From NCBI GenBank assembly GCA_963971405.1, contig OZ020489.1, positions 35,869,047 to 35,933,046 on the forward strand: 64,000 bases of DNA, in the 5' to 3' direction. This document shows, one piece after another, positions 34,343 through 46,800 of the stretch. Each line of letters starts with the position of its first letter. Positions within the stretch are counted from its first letter, which is position 1. The position numbers and the translations under genes were made by a program. The DNA comes from Psococerastis gibbosa (taxonomy: Eukaryota > Arthropoda > Insecta > Psocodea > Psocidae). A model generated the notes under the pieces. The model was not told where the DNA came from and made no database searches. It saw only the letters and a program-made list of their open reading frames with translations.

Positions 34343-34565
34343 ATTAAAAAAAATGCAGTTCTGGACGGGAAGTTTCCACCTACAGGGACAATGCAATGAG
34401 TCCGTCAGCGATTCTCGATGTTAATATTTATTTTAGAATGGCAACATACAAGCCATTATAAGATTATGGACAAATAAATAATAATGAACTTCACAAATTG
34501 CATTTGCATTATTTAAGACTAGGCCTATTCAGCTCTACAGATTTAGAATGTACAATGTGCAATGT

Positions 34566-34640
34566 CTTCTTCTTCTTCAGCCAGCGCCCGTCCTTGCCTG
34601 GTAGACCATTTGACGCCGTGCCGCGTAATAGAGCTGGGCC
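34566..34640 (-). mobile_element. Short (GAA)n-tailed retroposed fragment, copy 1
   Basis: CTTCTTCTTCTTCAGCCAGC, CCCGTCCTTGCCTGGTAGAC, CATTTGACGCCGTGCC; on the minus strand this is a short body with a (GAA)n tail. The body recurs at 57040-57093 and near 31285-31330. Confidence 0.5.
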
Positions 34641-34680
34641 AATCCCTCCTGTGTGTCTCAGTTCGGTTTTCTACCTCAAG

Positions 34681-34885
34681 GCCAAGCCGGCCGCCTTACC
34701 AAGTTCAATCCAGCGGACCAGAGCAGGTTCAAAGATGCAGATAACTTGGTAGTGAGCGCAGTTCCGGTAGGGAAACATGGTAGGACTTGTCGTGGTCACC
34801 TCCGAACTAATCGTGTGACTTCACTATGTTTCCCAACTGGTTCGGAATCCACTATAATCAGGAGGTCCACTGTCCTATGGGCCCA
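34681..34885 (+). mobile_element. 5S-rRNA-derived SINE, copy d (diverged, 3'-truncated)
   Basis: GCCAAGC..CGCCTTACCAAGTT at the head, then AACTTGGTAGTGAGCGCAGT, AGGGAAACATGGTAGGAC, CTGGTTCGGAATCCACTATA and AATCAGGAGGTCCAC. The last third and the tail are missing. It is the most diverged copy. Confidence 0.7.
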
Positions 34886-35680
34886 CACCGTGGTGGCCTG
34901 GGACTGTGTCCAACCATTCTTCTACTACTACTACCTCAATGCCAGTGCAGCTGAATAGGTGGTTGTTCGGAAGGCTTCCACAGCGATGTCCCGGCGCAAG
35001 TTGCTGGGGATGGTTTTTGCTCGGAGCGATTCCCATCGTATGCCAGCTGCTCTCACTTTGGCAGGCATCCCTGGTCGCGTTCTTGGCATTTCATTGTATT
35101 ATAGTCTATTAAAATGTACAATAGGCCTCTAGTAGCTTGCGGTGCCAGTTTTATATTTTATATTTTATATTTTACATCGTATAGGTACATTTTTAATTAT
35201 TTTTAGGTATAGTTAGGATAGTACATATACATTTGTTCGTATTCCGTAGCTAGTAGAAGAAGTAATTTTAAGTGTTAGTTACCTATAGGTCTATCTATTG
35301 AGTGCTACCCTCGCGCGCCGCTGGCATGAGGGCGTACATCAGCTTCTATCTAATTATTTTACAAAAATTAACAAAAATACATGAATTATTATTATTATAT
35401 TACTTTTGTTCCTCCGATATGCGCTCTACTTGTAAGAGTGGGCAGGAAGGCCCGAAATTCGCCGCCCATATATAAAATAAAGACAATTTTCTATCTTCTT
35501 CTTTCTTTCTATATGGTTTAACGTAATCTGACGGTGACTGCGGGTGAAATCTTGGACCTAATGATAAAACCGGTTCTTGGCAAGCCATCGTCATGGAATA
35601 GTGACTCAGGGAAGAACTTATGGGCCTAATTCTGGGCCAGAATCCCTATTTTTTCCAAACTGCAATACTGCTACTACCAC
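34886..35680. other. Intergenic sequence B-C: no gene recognised
   Basis: AT-rich with several repeat-like phrases (AGGAAGGCCCGAAATTCGCC near 35450, TATTTTATATTTTATA near 35155). Nothing can be classified with confidence. Confidence 0.35.
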
Positions 35681-35689
35681 TACTATACA

Positions 35690-35800
35690 GGGTGTTTTAG
35701 GCATACGACTCTTCTAGGGCATATTCCTCGTTCAAGTTGGTGCCAAAATAACCCAATATTGAGATGCACCGTTCTCGAGCTAGGGGTGGATTAAGGGTGA
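35690..35800 (+). repeat. Dispersed ACAGGGTGTTT-type repeat
   Basis: TATACAGGGTGTTTTAGGCA, then AACCCAATATTGAGATGCAC and GTTCTCGAGC. The ACAGGGTGT opening followed by a GTTCTCGAG phrase is a familiar pattern of abundant arthropod interspersed repeats; family not determined. Confidence 0.4.
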
Positions 35801-35811
35801 AATATGGCCCT

Positions 35812-35982
35812 GCAGCCTGATCGAGGTGATTATAATACCGGGGTTAAATAAATACCCTAGGATTATAACTGTAAACAAACAAATTTTGAATAGCACTTTC
35901 CATTATAAAATTATCTTGTTTACATTTTTAATACCACGGTATTAAATAAATATCGGTATTATAATCGCCTCGATCAGGCTGC
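35812..35982. mobile_element. Palindromic MITE P, copy 3
   Basis: Ends GCAGCCTGATCGAGGTGATT / ATCGCCTCGATCAGGCTGC. The interior matches copies 1 and 2. Confidence 0.85.
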
Positions 35983-36107
35983 TGGAACAAATATATTGCG
36001 TGCAGACGGCACACGGCACGGCTGTGGCAACTGTGATCCTATTTAGTGTAAATTTATTTCTTGAGAATTCAATTGTATCTAATGTATTCTTTAGAGGTTA
36101 TGGTGTC

Positions 36108-36425
36108 CAGGGGCGTAAAGTTGGGGGGGGGGGGGGGCACGGTCCAACTTGCCACCCCCAGCTCTTTTTTTTTGGGGGGGGGCTTTGCCCCCCCAGCCTC
36201 GAGCATTGTATGACGTGGTTCATACTTCATGGTCCCTTTTACAGCAATATGAATATAGGCATCCCATTTTTAGCTTTGTAAAATCTACAGCTATACTTTA
36301 CAGCTATTAAAATGCGTAAAACACTGCTATTTTGCTCTTATAATTTTTCCTAAAATCCTGCCTGATGACGTCATAAGGTCTACTTAGTTTTGCCCCCGCC
36401 ATCATTCTAAAACTTTACGCCTCTG
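36108..36425. mobile_element. hAT-type MITE, 318 bp
   Basis: Ends CAGGGGCGTAAAGTT / AACTTTACGCCTCTG. Flanks are ATGGTGTC (36100-36107) and ATGGTGTT (36426-36433), an 8-bp duplication with one mismatch. G and C runs inside. Confidence 0.8.
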
Positions 36426-36499
36426 ATGGTGTTACGAGTATACGACTATAAAGACGGTTTATAAAGTATAGAAATAATATTAACTTATATTTATTATTT

Positions 36500-36865
36500 A
36501 TTGCATTTCACCCGTAGAGGGGGACCCGGGGGCTCCCCTGGTGGAAAATTTTGAATTTTGAAAATGTAGGCTAAGTGCAGAACAGTGAAGTTTTACAGCA
36601 GGAAAGCTTGCAGAGGAATGCATATTCATATTGCTCCAAACAGGGGGACCGGGGGTCTCCCCCGGGGGATTTTTTTTTTTAAATATGTGGGAAATAGTGA
36701 GGTTTTACGATTTTAACAGCAGTAAAGCTTATAATTTATTGAGGAAGACATATTCATATCACCAAACTAGATTTATTTAATTCTCAACTTTACATTTCGG
36801 GGGAGGGGGGCTGCAGCCCAATAGGCCCCCCCCCCCTTGGCTACGGCCTTGCTAGGTACATAGGT
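36500..36865. repeat. Remnant of the G/C-block element seen at 41466
   Basis: Repeated modules of the form GGGGGACCGGGGGTCTCCCC separated by ~100 bp of AT-rich sequence, with TTGGCTACGGCCTTGC at the right. The internal module pattern matches 41466-42179. Confidence 0.5.
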
Positions 36866-36879
36866 ACTTCATTGATATT

Positions 36880-37150
36880 TATGCAGTATTTTCAACATCA
36901 ACGACCGCAAGACGTACGAAGCAAGCATGACAGGAAGACAACAAGCAGGACGTTCTCGAAAACGCTGGAAGGATGAGTTAGAAACTGACCTTCGCGAGTT
37001 GGGAGTCCGTAGATGGTGGAGCGTTATACAAGACTGAGATGACTGGAGTGGACTGGAGTGGACTGGAGTGGACTGGAGTGGACTGGAGTGGAGTATTGTC
37101 TGCCAGGCCAAAGCCCATCAAGGGCTGTAGAGCCAGATGAAAAAGACTAC
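36880..37150 (+). mobile_element. LINE C-terminal relic with an expanded 10-bp minisatellite
   Basis: AGGACGTTCTCGAAAACGCT, GGAAGGATGAGTTAGAAACT and AGGCCAAAGCCCATCAAGGG match the minus-strand relic at 3540-3740. Between GAGATGACTGGAG and TATTGTCTGCC the unit GGAGTGGACT is present about five times (37032-37091), but not in the other copy. Confidence 0.65.
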
Positions 37151-37576
37151 GATTTCCAACCATTTCCGTCTAAAAAAACCACCTTTATGTATGCCTTCTC
37201 CACAAAATGTCACCCTATAAGGGTTTTCTAATAAAAGCCCTTTCAGTATTTAAACTATCCCATAGTTTCAGAGTCACGTGTCATATACGAATTTAGGGAA
37301 GTGTAAAAACACGATTGTATTTTAGTCGACATGACCAGTTTTAAACTGTACAAGCTGATCAAATACAGTAGAATCTGTTCATAACAATTCTATACACTAC
37401 CTAAAAATGAGGTGAGCGATGCAAATAATTTCGAGTCCTGTTATTGATTATTTTATTGTCTACATATCATATTAATAAGAGTATACTGTCTGTACCTATA
37501 TTCATTATCTGATCAAGTAGCTGATTTACAACTCGGTTTAAATACTAAATTAGTAATTAAGTAATAAACAAGTAGC

Positions 37577-37969
37577 TTAAGGCTGAGTGTTCAAAATGTT
37601 TTGTAAACAAGACATTTTGCAGATTTTTTTGAAGAAATAATTTATTGCTCATTTCGCAGATACAAAGAAAGCAAAGTGAACAGATAAAAAACTCATAAAA
37701 AATCCAAGTTATCGCAGGAAGTTTATATTTTCTGAACTGAAATATTATTACCTTAAAAAAATTGGAAAAAGAGCCTTAAACCCATTTTGTAGCACAGTTG
37801 TAAATCTGTAAGGGAAATAGACAGCTTTCACAGAAATCTCGTATTTTTTAAGATTTTTTCATCTGTTCCCTTTTATATTTTTGTGGCTGTGGAATGAGCC
37901 ATTAATTAATTGCGTCCAAAAAGTACGATAATTTCTTGTTTACAAAACATTTTGAACATTCAGCCTTAA
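37577..37969. mobile_element. TTAA-flanked MITE, copy 1 (393 bp)
   Basis: Ends TTAAGGCTGAGTGTTCAAAA / TTTTGAACATTCAGCCTTAA, TIR over 30 bp. TTAA at both outer edges fits a TTAA target duplication (piggyBac or Kolobok type). The second copy, opposite orientation, is at 55446-55779. Confidence 0.8.
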
Positions 37970-38443
37970 CCATAAAGATACATTAACTGGAGCGGCGGGA
38001 GCCATAATATGCCTTACGAGGCACCCATTGACCATAAGCCAACTATCAGAGATAAGTACCAACACAAAAAATATAAAGTCTTACACATTGCAGCATAGCA
38101 AAGCGGATACCTGGACCCGGTCAAAAACTCTGTACTTAGCTTGGGCAGGCTACACTTATCACTGGTTTCCCCGCCAAATTGCGTACTTCTCTTGTGCAGG
38201 CTACACTAGCAGCCATATTGATAATGGTCTCCAACCACGGGATGGCCTTAACGTGCAGGTGTTTGCATGTCTCCATGGAAATAATAACTAGGCTTAAAAA
38301 ACATAGCCTGCTCCTTAATATAAACGATGGGTCCTAAGTGATTTCAGTTACATTTTCCACATTCACTTTGTAATACTTTGTCATAGTTAATAAAATAAAA
38401 TGACTATCGACTTATTATTAACACATAGCCTATTACTTACTAC

Positions 38444-39320
38444 TTACTCCTTGGCGCTACGGCCCGTGAAGGGTTTTCGCCTGCTCTGCCACATCCCACC
38501 AGCCTGCGCACTCCTTCGCCAGTCATCGACACCAAGGGTCGCTAGATCCACCTCGACGTAGGGATCCAAATTTTTACAAATGAATCGATTCTTGTATCGA
38601 TACCGGTATTGAATGGCAGGTATTGATACTGGTATTGTATTGAAAGAAAAGTATCGATACCATGAGGTATTGGTATCGAATGGAATGCCTGCTCGCAGGG
38701 GTGCATTCATGGACCCAGGGTATCACGCCTTTGAAAAATTCTGGTAACTTCTTTAAATAAATAAATAAATGGCTAAAAATAACTTAAATTCAATATGAAA
38801 AAAAACTGGGGAATTGCAAATTAAAATTTCTAAACAACCAGGCGCACAAAATTAACCTAGACCAACCTCTATACTTAGCTTACGAAAGAACACTCACACA
38901 GCAGGTTGGTGACTATTTTGAAAATTAAAAGTTAAAAAAAATAGCGGGAAAAAGTTTAGTTGTGTTGTAGGTATTATTTGATTCAATACCAGCAAATAGG
39001 TATCGATACCTGCAAGTCTTGAATAAAAAGTATTGGGTATCAATACCAGTGGTATCGAAAGAAAAGTATCGATACTGGTATTATATCAGTAGTATCGTTG
39101 GCTCCCTACCTCGACGTCCCACGTACATCGCAACCGTGGTCGTCCCACTCTTTTCTTCCTTGGGGCACCTTGTGTAAGGCTGCTCTTGTAGCCCTATAGT
39201 CTGGCATTCGTTCCACGTTCCCTAGCCACCTGATACGGGCTGTCTTTATTTCGGCTACTATCGTAGGTTCTCGGTATATCGCGTAGAGCTCGTCATTTCT
39301 ACGGATACGCCACTCTCTCT
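38444..39320 (-). mobile_element. RTE-type LINE C-terminal fragment, split by a hAT MITE
   Basis: Minus-strand codons: IRRNDELYAIYREPTIVAEI, KTARIRWLGNVERMPDYRAT, GRKRVGRPRLRCTWDVEVDL before and ATLGVDDWRRSAQAGGMWQS after the insertion, ending in a stop at 38444. The RRxGRPxxRW / W..A.DR pattern is the end of RTE-type ORF2. Removing the insertion at 38559-39108 and one duplication leaves the frame readable. Confidence 0.8.
38559..39108. mobile_element. hAT-type MITE, 550 bp, with subterminal GTATCGATAC repeats
   Basis: Ends TAGGGATCCAA / GTTGGCTCCCTA, perfect 8-bp duplication CCTCGACG (38551-38558, 39109-39116). Both subterminal regions carry many variants of GTATCGATACCGGTATTG, in both orientations, as expected of transposase-binding arrays. 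No ORF, so non-autonomous. Confidence 0.85.
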
Positions 39321-39584
39321 AACTCATACAACATTATATAACATATTGTATATTATAAATATAAATATATTTGAACAATACTTGACAAAGGTCCCGAGGG
39401 ATACTTGTAAGATGCATCGGCATAGCTTGTGGAAATACCGTGCTTCTTGTTGGTCATCTTGACTTGCAGCAACTAGCAGTCCGACCAACCAGAACCCTGT
39501 TAGCCCAATATCATGTTCGTTGTCTCAATGTCCGTGTACATGTAAGAAATTGCCAGTCAAACAAACTTAAATAAATATTGACTT

Positions 39585-40684
39585 TGATCCATTACTAAGT
39601 CAAACTCCCGGAGTTAGGGCTATAAAATCCTCTCTTACACTCAATTAGGAAGACCCGGGACCGCCTGCTTTACATGCCATCTGAAGCACGACCTGAGGTA
39701 GGGGCCATTATAAAATGCCTAGAGGAGTGTATGGAAATGGAATGCAAGGGCAAAACCATTATTATCTATACAGACTCGCAGGCAGCGATTAAGGCTGTGG
39801 GGGCTATAAAGATCACATCAAAAATGGTGTGGCACTGCACCAACCTCCTAATAAATATAAGGTGTGTCGGGAAAACTCAGTCTCGCTGATTTGGGTCCCG
39901 GCGCACTCGAACTTTGATGGGAATGAAAGAGCCGACGAGCTAGCTCGAAAAGGTGCAGAAACGCCATTCATTGGTGCAGAACCTAAGTACGGGATGGCTT
40001 ATTGCCAGGCCCGTACTTCTGTACAAAAATGGGTGCAGAGATAAACTGCAGAGGAATGGAAGAAAGTCCCTGAGAGCAGATTTGCTAAGAAGGTTATTCC
40101 GGGTCCTAGTAAGAAGCTCACCGATCAGCTTCTCTCTTTAAGTAGAGAGCAAGCTAGAAGGGTGGTTGGCACGCTTACGGGCCACGGCCACTTCAACAAA
40201 CACATGCATAGGGTTGGCGTGAAAAACGACAGTAGATGCAGACTGTGTGAAGTTGAAGAAGAAACAGCTGAACACATTCTCTTTGAATGTGAAGCGCTGG
40301 GACAAACTCGATACCAAACTCTTGGCCACCCTAGGTCTGAAGAGGAAACCATCCGATCTAATCCCATCACAAAAACAGTAGAATTTATCAAAAAGACTGG
40401 TGTTATAAGATGGGCGTAGACGGCAAACGTGGAAGCAAAAGACCTTCTAGGTCGATGCTTATAGGAACTCAAACGAGTAGGCCCCACGAAGGAAAAAAAA
40501 AAAAGTCAAACTCCCGGAGTTAGGGCTATAAAATCCTCTCTTACACTCAATTAGGAAGACCCGGGACCGCCTGCTTTACATGCCATCTGAAGCACGACCT
40601 GAAAATGTAGCAAGTGTGGGACTCAAACCAACAATCTTTCGGGTGAAAGTCAGGCTGTGTACCACTACTCTACATGTCCTGACA
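39585..40684 (-). mobile_element. tRNA-derived SINE-1, copy 4, interrupted by a LINE fragment
   Basis: The SINE runs from 40684 (AGGACATGTAGAGTAGTGGT on the minus strand, B box region at ~40620-40640) to about 39585. A LINE fragment at 39697-40502 has inserted in it, and 100 bp of SINE sequence is present on both sides. Confidence 0.85.
39697..40502 (+). mobile_element. 5'-truncated LINE copy (RNase H end) with a 100-bp target duplication
   Basis: Encodes VGAIIKCLEECMEMECKGKT, TIIIYTDSQAAIKAV, IWVPAHSNFDGNERADELAR and CRLCEVEEETAEHILFECEA, very close to the C-terminal part of the full-length element at 58232-63726, with two frame or stop lesions. It ends in poly-A at 40489-40502. The segments 39597-39696 and 40503-40602 are identical over 100 bp. 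Confidence 0.9.
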
Positions 40685-40817
40685 CCTGCTGGTGTGTTAG
40701 AGTTGGTAATTGTGTGAGGCGTTTGCTGATTTGCTCCGTAATGGCACGTATACCCTAGCCATAGTGAAGTATATGCTGTCTAGTTTAGTTACACCTCTGC
40801 TTATTTTTTGCTTTCAG

Positions 40818-43800
40818 AAAAAGCCACTGGAAATTTGTCGCCAGCAGCATTGTTTTAGCAGCAGCAATGTGTCATGGCATAATCAATTTTGACGAAGACA
40901 ATTGTGCTGCTTGCAAAATTACAACTGTATGTATTGTCCCTGTTGGCTGTCCAGAGTTGACTAATGTGTGAGGTGGTTGTTGAGTTCCTACGCTATGGTA
41001 GGAATAGGTACCCGATCTATTGTATAGCCATAAACAAAACGGGCTTTAGACCTATAAGTTAGGTACAATTTTCATATTATATGTTGGATTTAACATTGCT
41101 TCAATCCCCACGCAGCAGCATCTGTGTAGAACGATCTTCAAGCTTTTTCCGTTTACTTTGATTCAATTGCAGGCAACGATTCTGGAAAAGTTTGGCTACC
41201 CAGCTGAAGTTCATACAGTACGAACAATAGATGGCTACAATTTAACATTATTCCGCATTCCATATGGAATCAAAAGTTCTAAAGACGCGGGGAAAATGCC
41301 AGTGATAGTTCAGCATGGAGCTAATGCTAACTCAGACTGCTGGGTCAACACCTATGGGTCATCCGACAGCTTAGGTAGGTATGTTGATGAAATACACGGT
41401 ATAGCGCTCCAAAATTTAAATTAGGTACCCAAAACTGAAACGGGGGTCATTTGGGGCAATGGGAGCAGTGGCGTAGCCAAGGGGGGGGTCAGTGGGGTCC
41501 GGAACCCCCCAAAATTTAGCAAAATGGAAACATTTTCAGATATTTATTCAAAATAAATCCCCGGGGAGACCCCGGTCCCCCTGTTTCCAGTTTTGTTAAT
41601 AATGTTATTGACCGCAAAATAACAATTTTTTGCCGACAAATTATTTCAGGTCGATCTTTTATAAAACATTCCCCACGGTAGCCCGGGCCCCCCTTGATAT
41701 CTGTAATATTCTTCATATGTAAAATATGAGCATAACTGCTTTCAAAGTGCGTAAATTTCACTATTTTTGGCCTATTCTTTTTCAAAATAATTCCCCCGGG
41801 TGGACCCCCGGCCCCCCCTTTCTTGCAGTAGGTCTACTATGATTCGGCTGTAAAACCTGAACATTATTAGAATAGGTTACAAAACGTATATACATCAAAA
41901 TGTGTAAAATTCAACAATTTCAGACCTATTTCTTTCAAAAACCTTCGCCGGGGGAGACCCCCAGACCCCCCTCGGGTACGGAAATGAAGATCATGCCCCT
42001 AATTAGAAGATGCGTACATCACTGAGGAAGGCTTTCCTATTTATCAACGAAAATACGGGGGGGGGGGGGCAAATGAAACACCACCCAATTCGAAAATCTA
42101 TCGTAAACGGGCAAACTTTGTGTATTGATGTTGCATGAAAACTGGACCCCCCCAAAAAAAAAATCTGGCTACGCTACTGAAATTCACATTTTCATGCTAT
42201 TGAAAAATATAAATCGTAAATTTATGTAGTGAATTGTACTTCTTTAAATGCCTCTTCTCTCAAAGATTGGCGATCATCAAGGCAATTTGGACCATAGACA
42301 CAGCTGCTCTGAAACAAGTATTGATGTCATTATTTATGACTGTACTAGGGAATTGTAATGTAGTGGTTTCCGGTTGCCTTCTGCATTCTTATGCCGTTGA
42401 CTCCTCATTGAGTTCCTCCGCTTTCGGGGTGAGTTTCCCAAGCACAGGACAAAAGAGTCTCCTGCACAGAAAAGACTGTGTTTGCTTATCCTGGCTCTGC
42501 TTCTATCTTTACCACGAGGAGGTAGGCCTACAGATTAGGGATTTTTGCGTCTTCACCTGTAACACCTTACTCAGAAGTTCAGCTAAGTACCTGTTTAAGC
42601 TGTATCCCTATACTTTGGAATTCCATGCCAGAAGAAACTGGAACTGATAATAATTTGGGTATAGAACAGCCTGCCATCAATTAATGATGAGTGATGTGTA
42701 GATGAAGAGTGAATAAGTGAATGCCTATTTTTAATATTACTAGTATTATTATTATTATTTTTTTTTGCGTGGAAATATGTTCTTCAATTTGTGAATGTAA
42801 ACAAAAAATAGGTTAGCTTGTAGCACTACGGGGCAAATGCTTGCATAAATAAAACTCTTTTAATTTCATTCATTCATTCATTCATTTCATATGTATAAAA
42901 TGAGAGAATAAAAAAAAAAAAAAACTCGAATAATACGGCTTGGGGACCTATTTGGTGGGCCCAATTTTATCACCTGGGTCCCGACTCCAAGTTCAAGTTC
43001 ATACATTACAATATAACCTAGACCGGTATTAAATATCTATTAAATTAATCCCCCCCCCCGTATACATTTTATCCTTCTTTTTTTTCACTATTCCCCTCTT
43101 CTTCTTCTTTTTTCTGTCCATTTAATTTTAATTCTATCTATAATACAATGTTTTAGTTTTAAGGTTAGCGTGAAAACTAGACTCTATAGTCTTCACGTCT
43201 GGATGATGGATGGAGTAATCATGGCGGCACACAACGGAAAAAAGCACAGGTTCCCTTTTCTTACAGATCTGCACAAATACACAGGCAGCATTACACCACT
43301 CACTCCAGGTTCAACGGAAGTACAGCTATTAAAATTACGAAAGCGACCACCACGTACCGGGACAAATAAAAATACTTAGTCCAGAATAATATTAGCACGT
43401 TCCCAACAATGGCGAGGTTACCGCAGGACTGGACAATTCTGGAACTTAACTACGCTTGGCCCATGTAGGTAACGAGCACTGTAGGCCCTTGTTCAGTCAT
43501 TATGAGAAGTTCGGTATGTAACAACGCATAGCCAATTTGGAAAATTAATGAACTTTTGGCTAATACTTTTTAGTAAAATGAGAAATAAGACTTTAACTAA
43601 CTGTTATAGTGTTATATAGTATATACCGCGACCAATGGCCTATATAATTAACCAATGCAAACAAATTTAATTATGGCTAAATGTTCTGTTTATGTAGCCT
43701 ACGTTCTATTAAAAACGCATTACAACCATAAATAAAATAAAAATCAGTGATTTTATAGACTGCACGTATTGGACCTATAAATATAGTAATTCCGTTACCA

Positions 43801-46800
43801 TTATTAGGTATCTTTTCGTATACTCACTGTGTATAGCCTACTGTATTTTGTTGTCTAAAATCAAAATGCGGCAATGGAATTGTGTAAATTGAATTGCGGA
43901 AATTAATTTATTGAAGGAAATTGAAAGCGATGAAGTAATAAGAACCACTAATAGCGATAATAAACTAGAATTATCTTATTTTAGAACTGAACATCTCAAG
44001 ATAATCCAAATGAATATTAGAAGCATAAACAGAAATTTCGATGAATTTATTATCTTAGTGTCTTCACTAAGCATCAATTGGGATGTAATTGTATTAACAG
44101 AAACCTGGCATTCTGGGAGGGTTGGGAGTAATTACTATATACAAGGTTTTGACTCTTTTTTCAATTATAGCTCAAAAAATAGAGGCGATGGGGTAGCTGT
44201 CTTCTGCCGATCTGGACTCAATGCTACATTTACACCTCTGAACATACAAGGATGCAACTCATCTATCACTACATTCTCGTTCGAGAACAAACAGCACCAA
44301 CTTTTAGCAATCTACCGATCACCCTCAGAAATACCAACGCTTTTTAATGAGAGTTTGGCGGAATATCTACGAACAAAACCAAATGCAGACGTTTTCACTC
44401 TGACAGGAGACATAAATATTAGCATTCTAACAAAAAACCCACAAGAGGATACCCAAAACTACCTTGATATTGTAGCATCTGCTGGACTTCACTCAGCAAT
44501 TAACGAATACACCCATGTTGACACTCATTCCCAATCATGTCTGGACCATTTTTTCACATCAGCAACAGTAACAGCTACAGGCTATGTCATACGCACAAAT
44601 GTAACGGACCATTACGCTGTTGCACTTACAATCAAGCACGGAAATCCACCATTGAAGCCTACAAAAAAACTCAAAATAAAAAAATTCATTGATGTCATTG
44701 ATGACAATATTTTGGCTACTAGGCTCACCACGGAAAATTGGTATGACGTAATGAATACAGAAGATGTTAACATTAGTTCAAACAACCTTATAGAGATATT
44801 GAAAAAACACATAACATCAAGCGGAAAAACAAAAACTGCATCGAATAGTCGCACCAAGCTTAAGCCCTGGATGACATCAGCTTTGCTCACCTCATTAACA
44901 AATAGGGATAAGCTTGGTTTGAAATTTAAAAAAAAAACATCCGTTCTCCCAAAGGATAAAGAACAGCTACCTGCTGCACAGAAATATGCTGAAGACTCTC
45001 ATGGCAAAAACGAAAAATGATTAATACAAAGAAAAATTTAAAGAAAACATCACAAACCCAGCTAAGACATGGAGAATTATAAATCAAGAGACTGACAATA
45101 ATACAAAGGATAAAAAATGAGTGATAAACCAAATACTTAACGAAAGTGGTCAGTTGTTAACTGCGAAAAATAATCCTAAAGAGCTAGCAAACGAATTTAA
45201 TACTTTTTACGCTAATATAGGGGAAAAGCTTGCTTCTGTTATACGACCCCTGGAATGAATCACACCCTACACATAAATCCACACACTCTTTACCTCGCAC
45301 CTGCGGACAATCAAGAAATACGTAACTACATAAGTCAACTGAAAAGTAATTCCGCTCCAGGGGCAGATGGAATCACAGCAAGGATACTCAAGACACATGC
45401 AGAGAATGTTCAAGAACCGCTTAAACACATTACAAACCTGATTCTAACCAAGGCAGAATTTCCTGACATCTGTAAAATGGCCCAAGTTACACCAGTTTAC
45501 AAAAAAGGTGACAAAACTGATATGAATAATTATAGACCTATATCTCTCACATCAACTATCAGTAAGATTTTTGAAAAGGCGATTAAGGAACGTGTTGTGA
45601 ATTTCCTGGAAAGCCCCTCATTTTTTGCAGAAAACCAATATGGATTCAGAAGTAATCGAAGCACACAAGATGCACTCACTAAACTTATCGCACTACTATA
45701 CCAACATCTCGACTCCGGCCAACACCCACTGTGCGTGTTTTTAGATATGCAAAAAGCATTCGACACAGTCTCACACGAAAAACTTGGAGAGAAACTCGAG
45801 CAAGCCGGGCTTCGGGGACTAAGCCATAAATTGCTTACGTCATACCTGAAGAACAGACAACACCAAGTAAAAATCCATTCAACGAATGAAATTACTTCAT
45901 CAAGCAGCACTCTAAGTGACACAGTTCATGCAACATATGGCGTTCCACAAGGAACAGTGTTAGGAACAGTCCTGTTTTTGATATATATCAATGAGCTACT
46001 CAAAATTAACTTCAACTGCACTGCCATAGGATTTGCCGATGATACAATTCTGTACTTTCACGGACCAAATTGGAAAGAAGTTCACGAAAAGGCTGCATCC
46101 ACCCTTACAAAAGTTAAAAACTGGTTGGACGATAACCTTTTAACCTTGAATTTATTCAAAACAGAATATATGACGTTCAGTGCCACATCAACAGGACAAC
46201 CAGCTGAATCAAAGGTTCAACTCCATAGGAATAGCTGCGAACTTACTAAGCCATGTAAATGTGAACATATCAAGCGAACGAGTGAATACAAATATCTTGG
46301 GGTCACAATAGACCAATACCTACGTTGGGACCAGCAGGCTTTAAATACAGCACAGCGGATTAGAAAAACAATATACAAATTCAGGCGACTAAGAAATATA
46401 ATTGACAAGGAAGGAATCAGACAGGTGTATTATGCAATAGTACAAACAATTTTACAGTATGGTACCCTAGCCTGGGGAGGTGCAGCTGATAGCCACTTAA
46501 GGACAATAATAGTAGCTCTTAGAGCAGTGCTAAAAGTTGCTATGGGTAAGCATCGCCTTCATCCATCTGGAACTCTATTCAATGACCTACACGTACCTAC
46601 ACTTGAAACTACCTACATTACACAGCTCTTACTATATAGATACACACACAACACTCCTGAAGACTACATACAACACTCACAAGGAACCAGATTGACTGAA
46701 GAGAGCTGCCTCAGAACCCCAACTTTTAGAACTACTTTATTTCAGCATTCACACTCCTTTCTCTCAGTAAAAGCTTACAATTTGTTCCCACTATCAGTTA

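Noticed and set aside
34498-35112. Overlapping plus-strand frames of 60-100 codons
   Set aside because: They lie in the (CTT)n fragment and the decayed 5S SINE; no protein motif.
37032-37091. CRISPR-like direct repeats
   Set aside because: 10-bp head-to-tail units without spacers in a eukaryotic LINE relic; a minisatellite.
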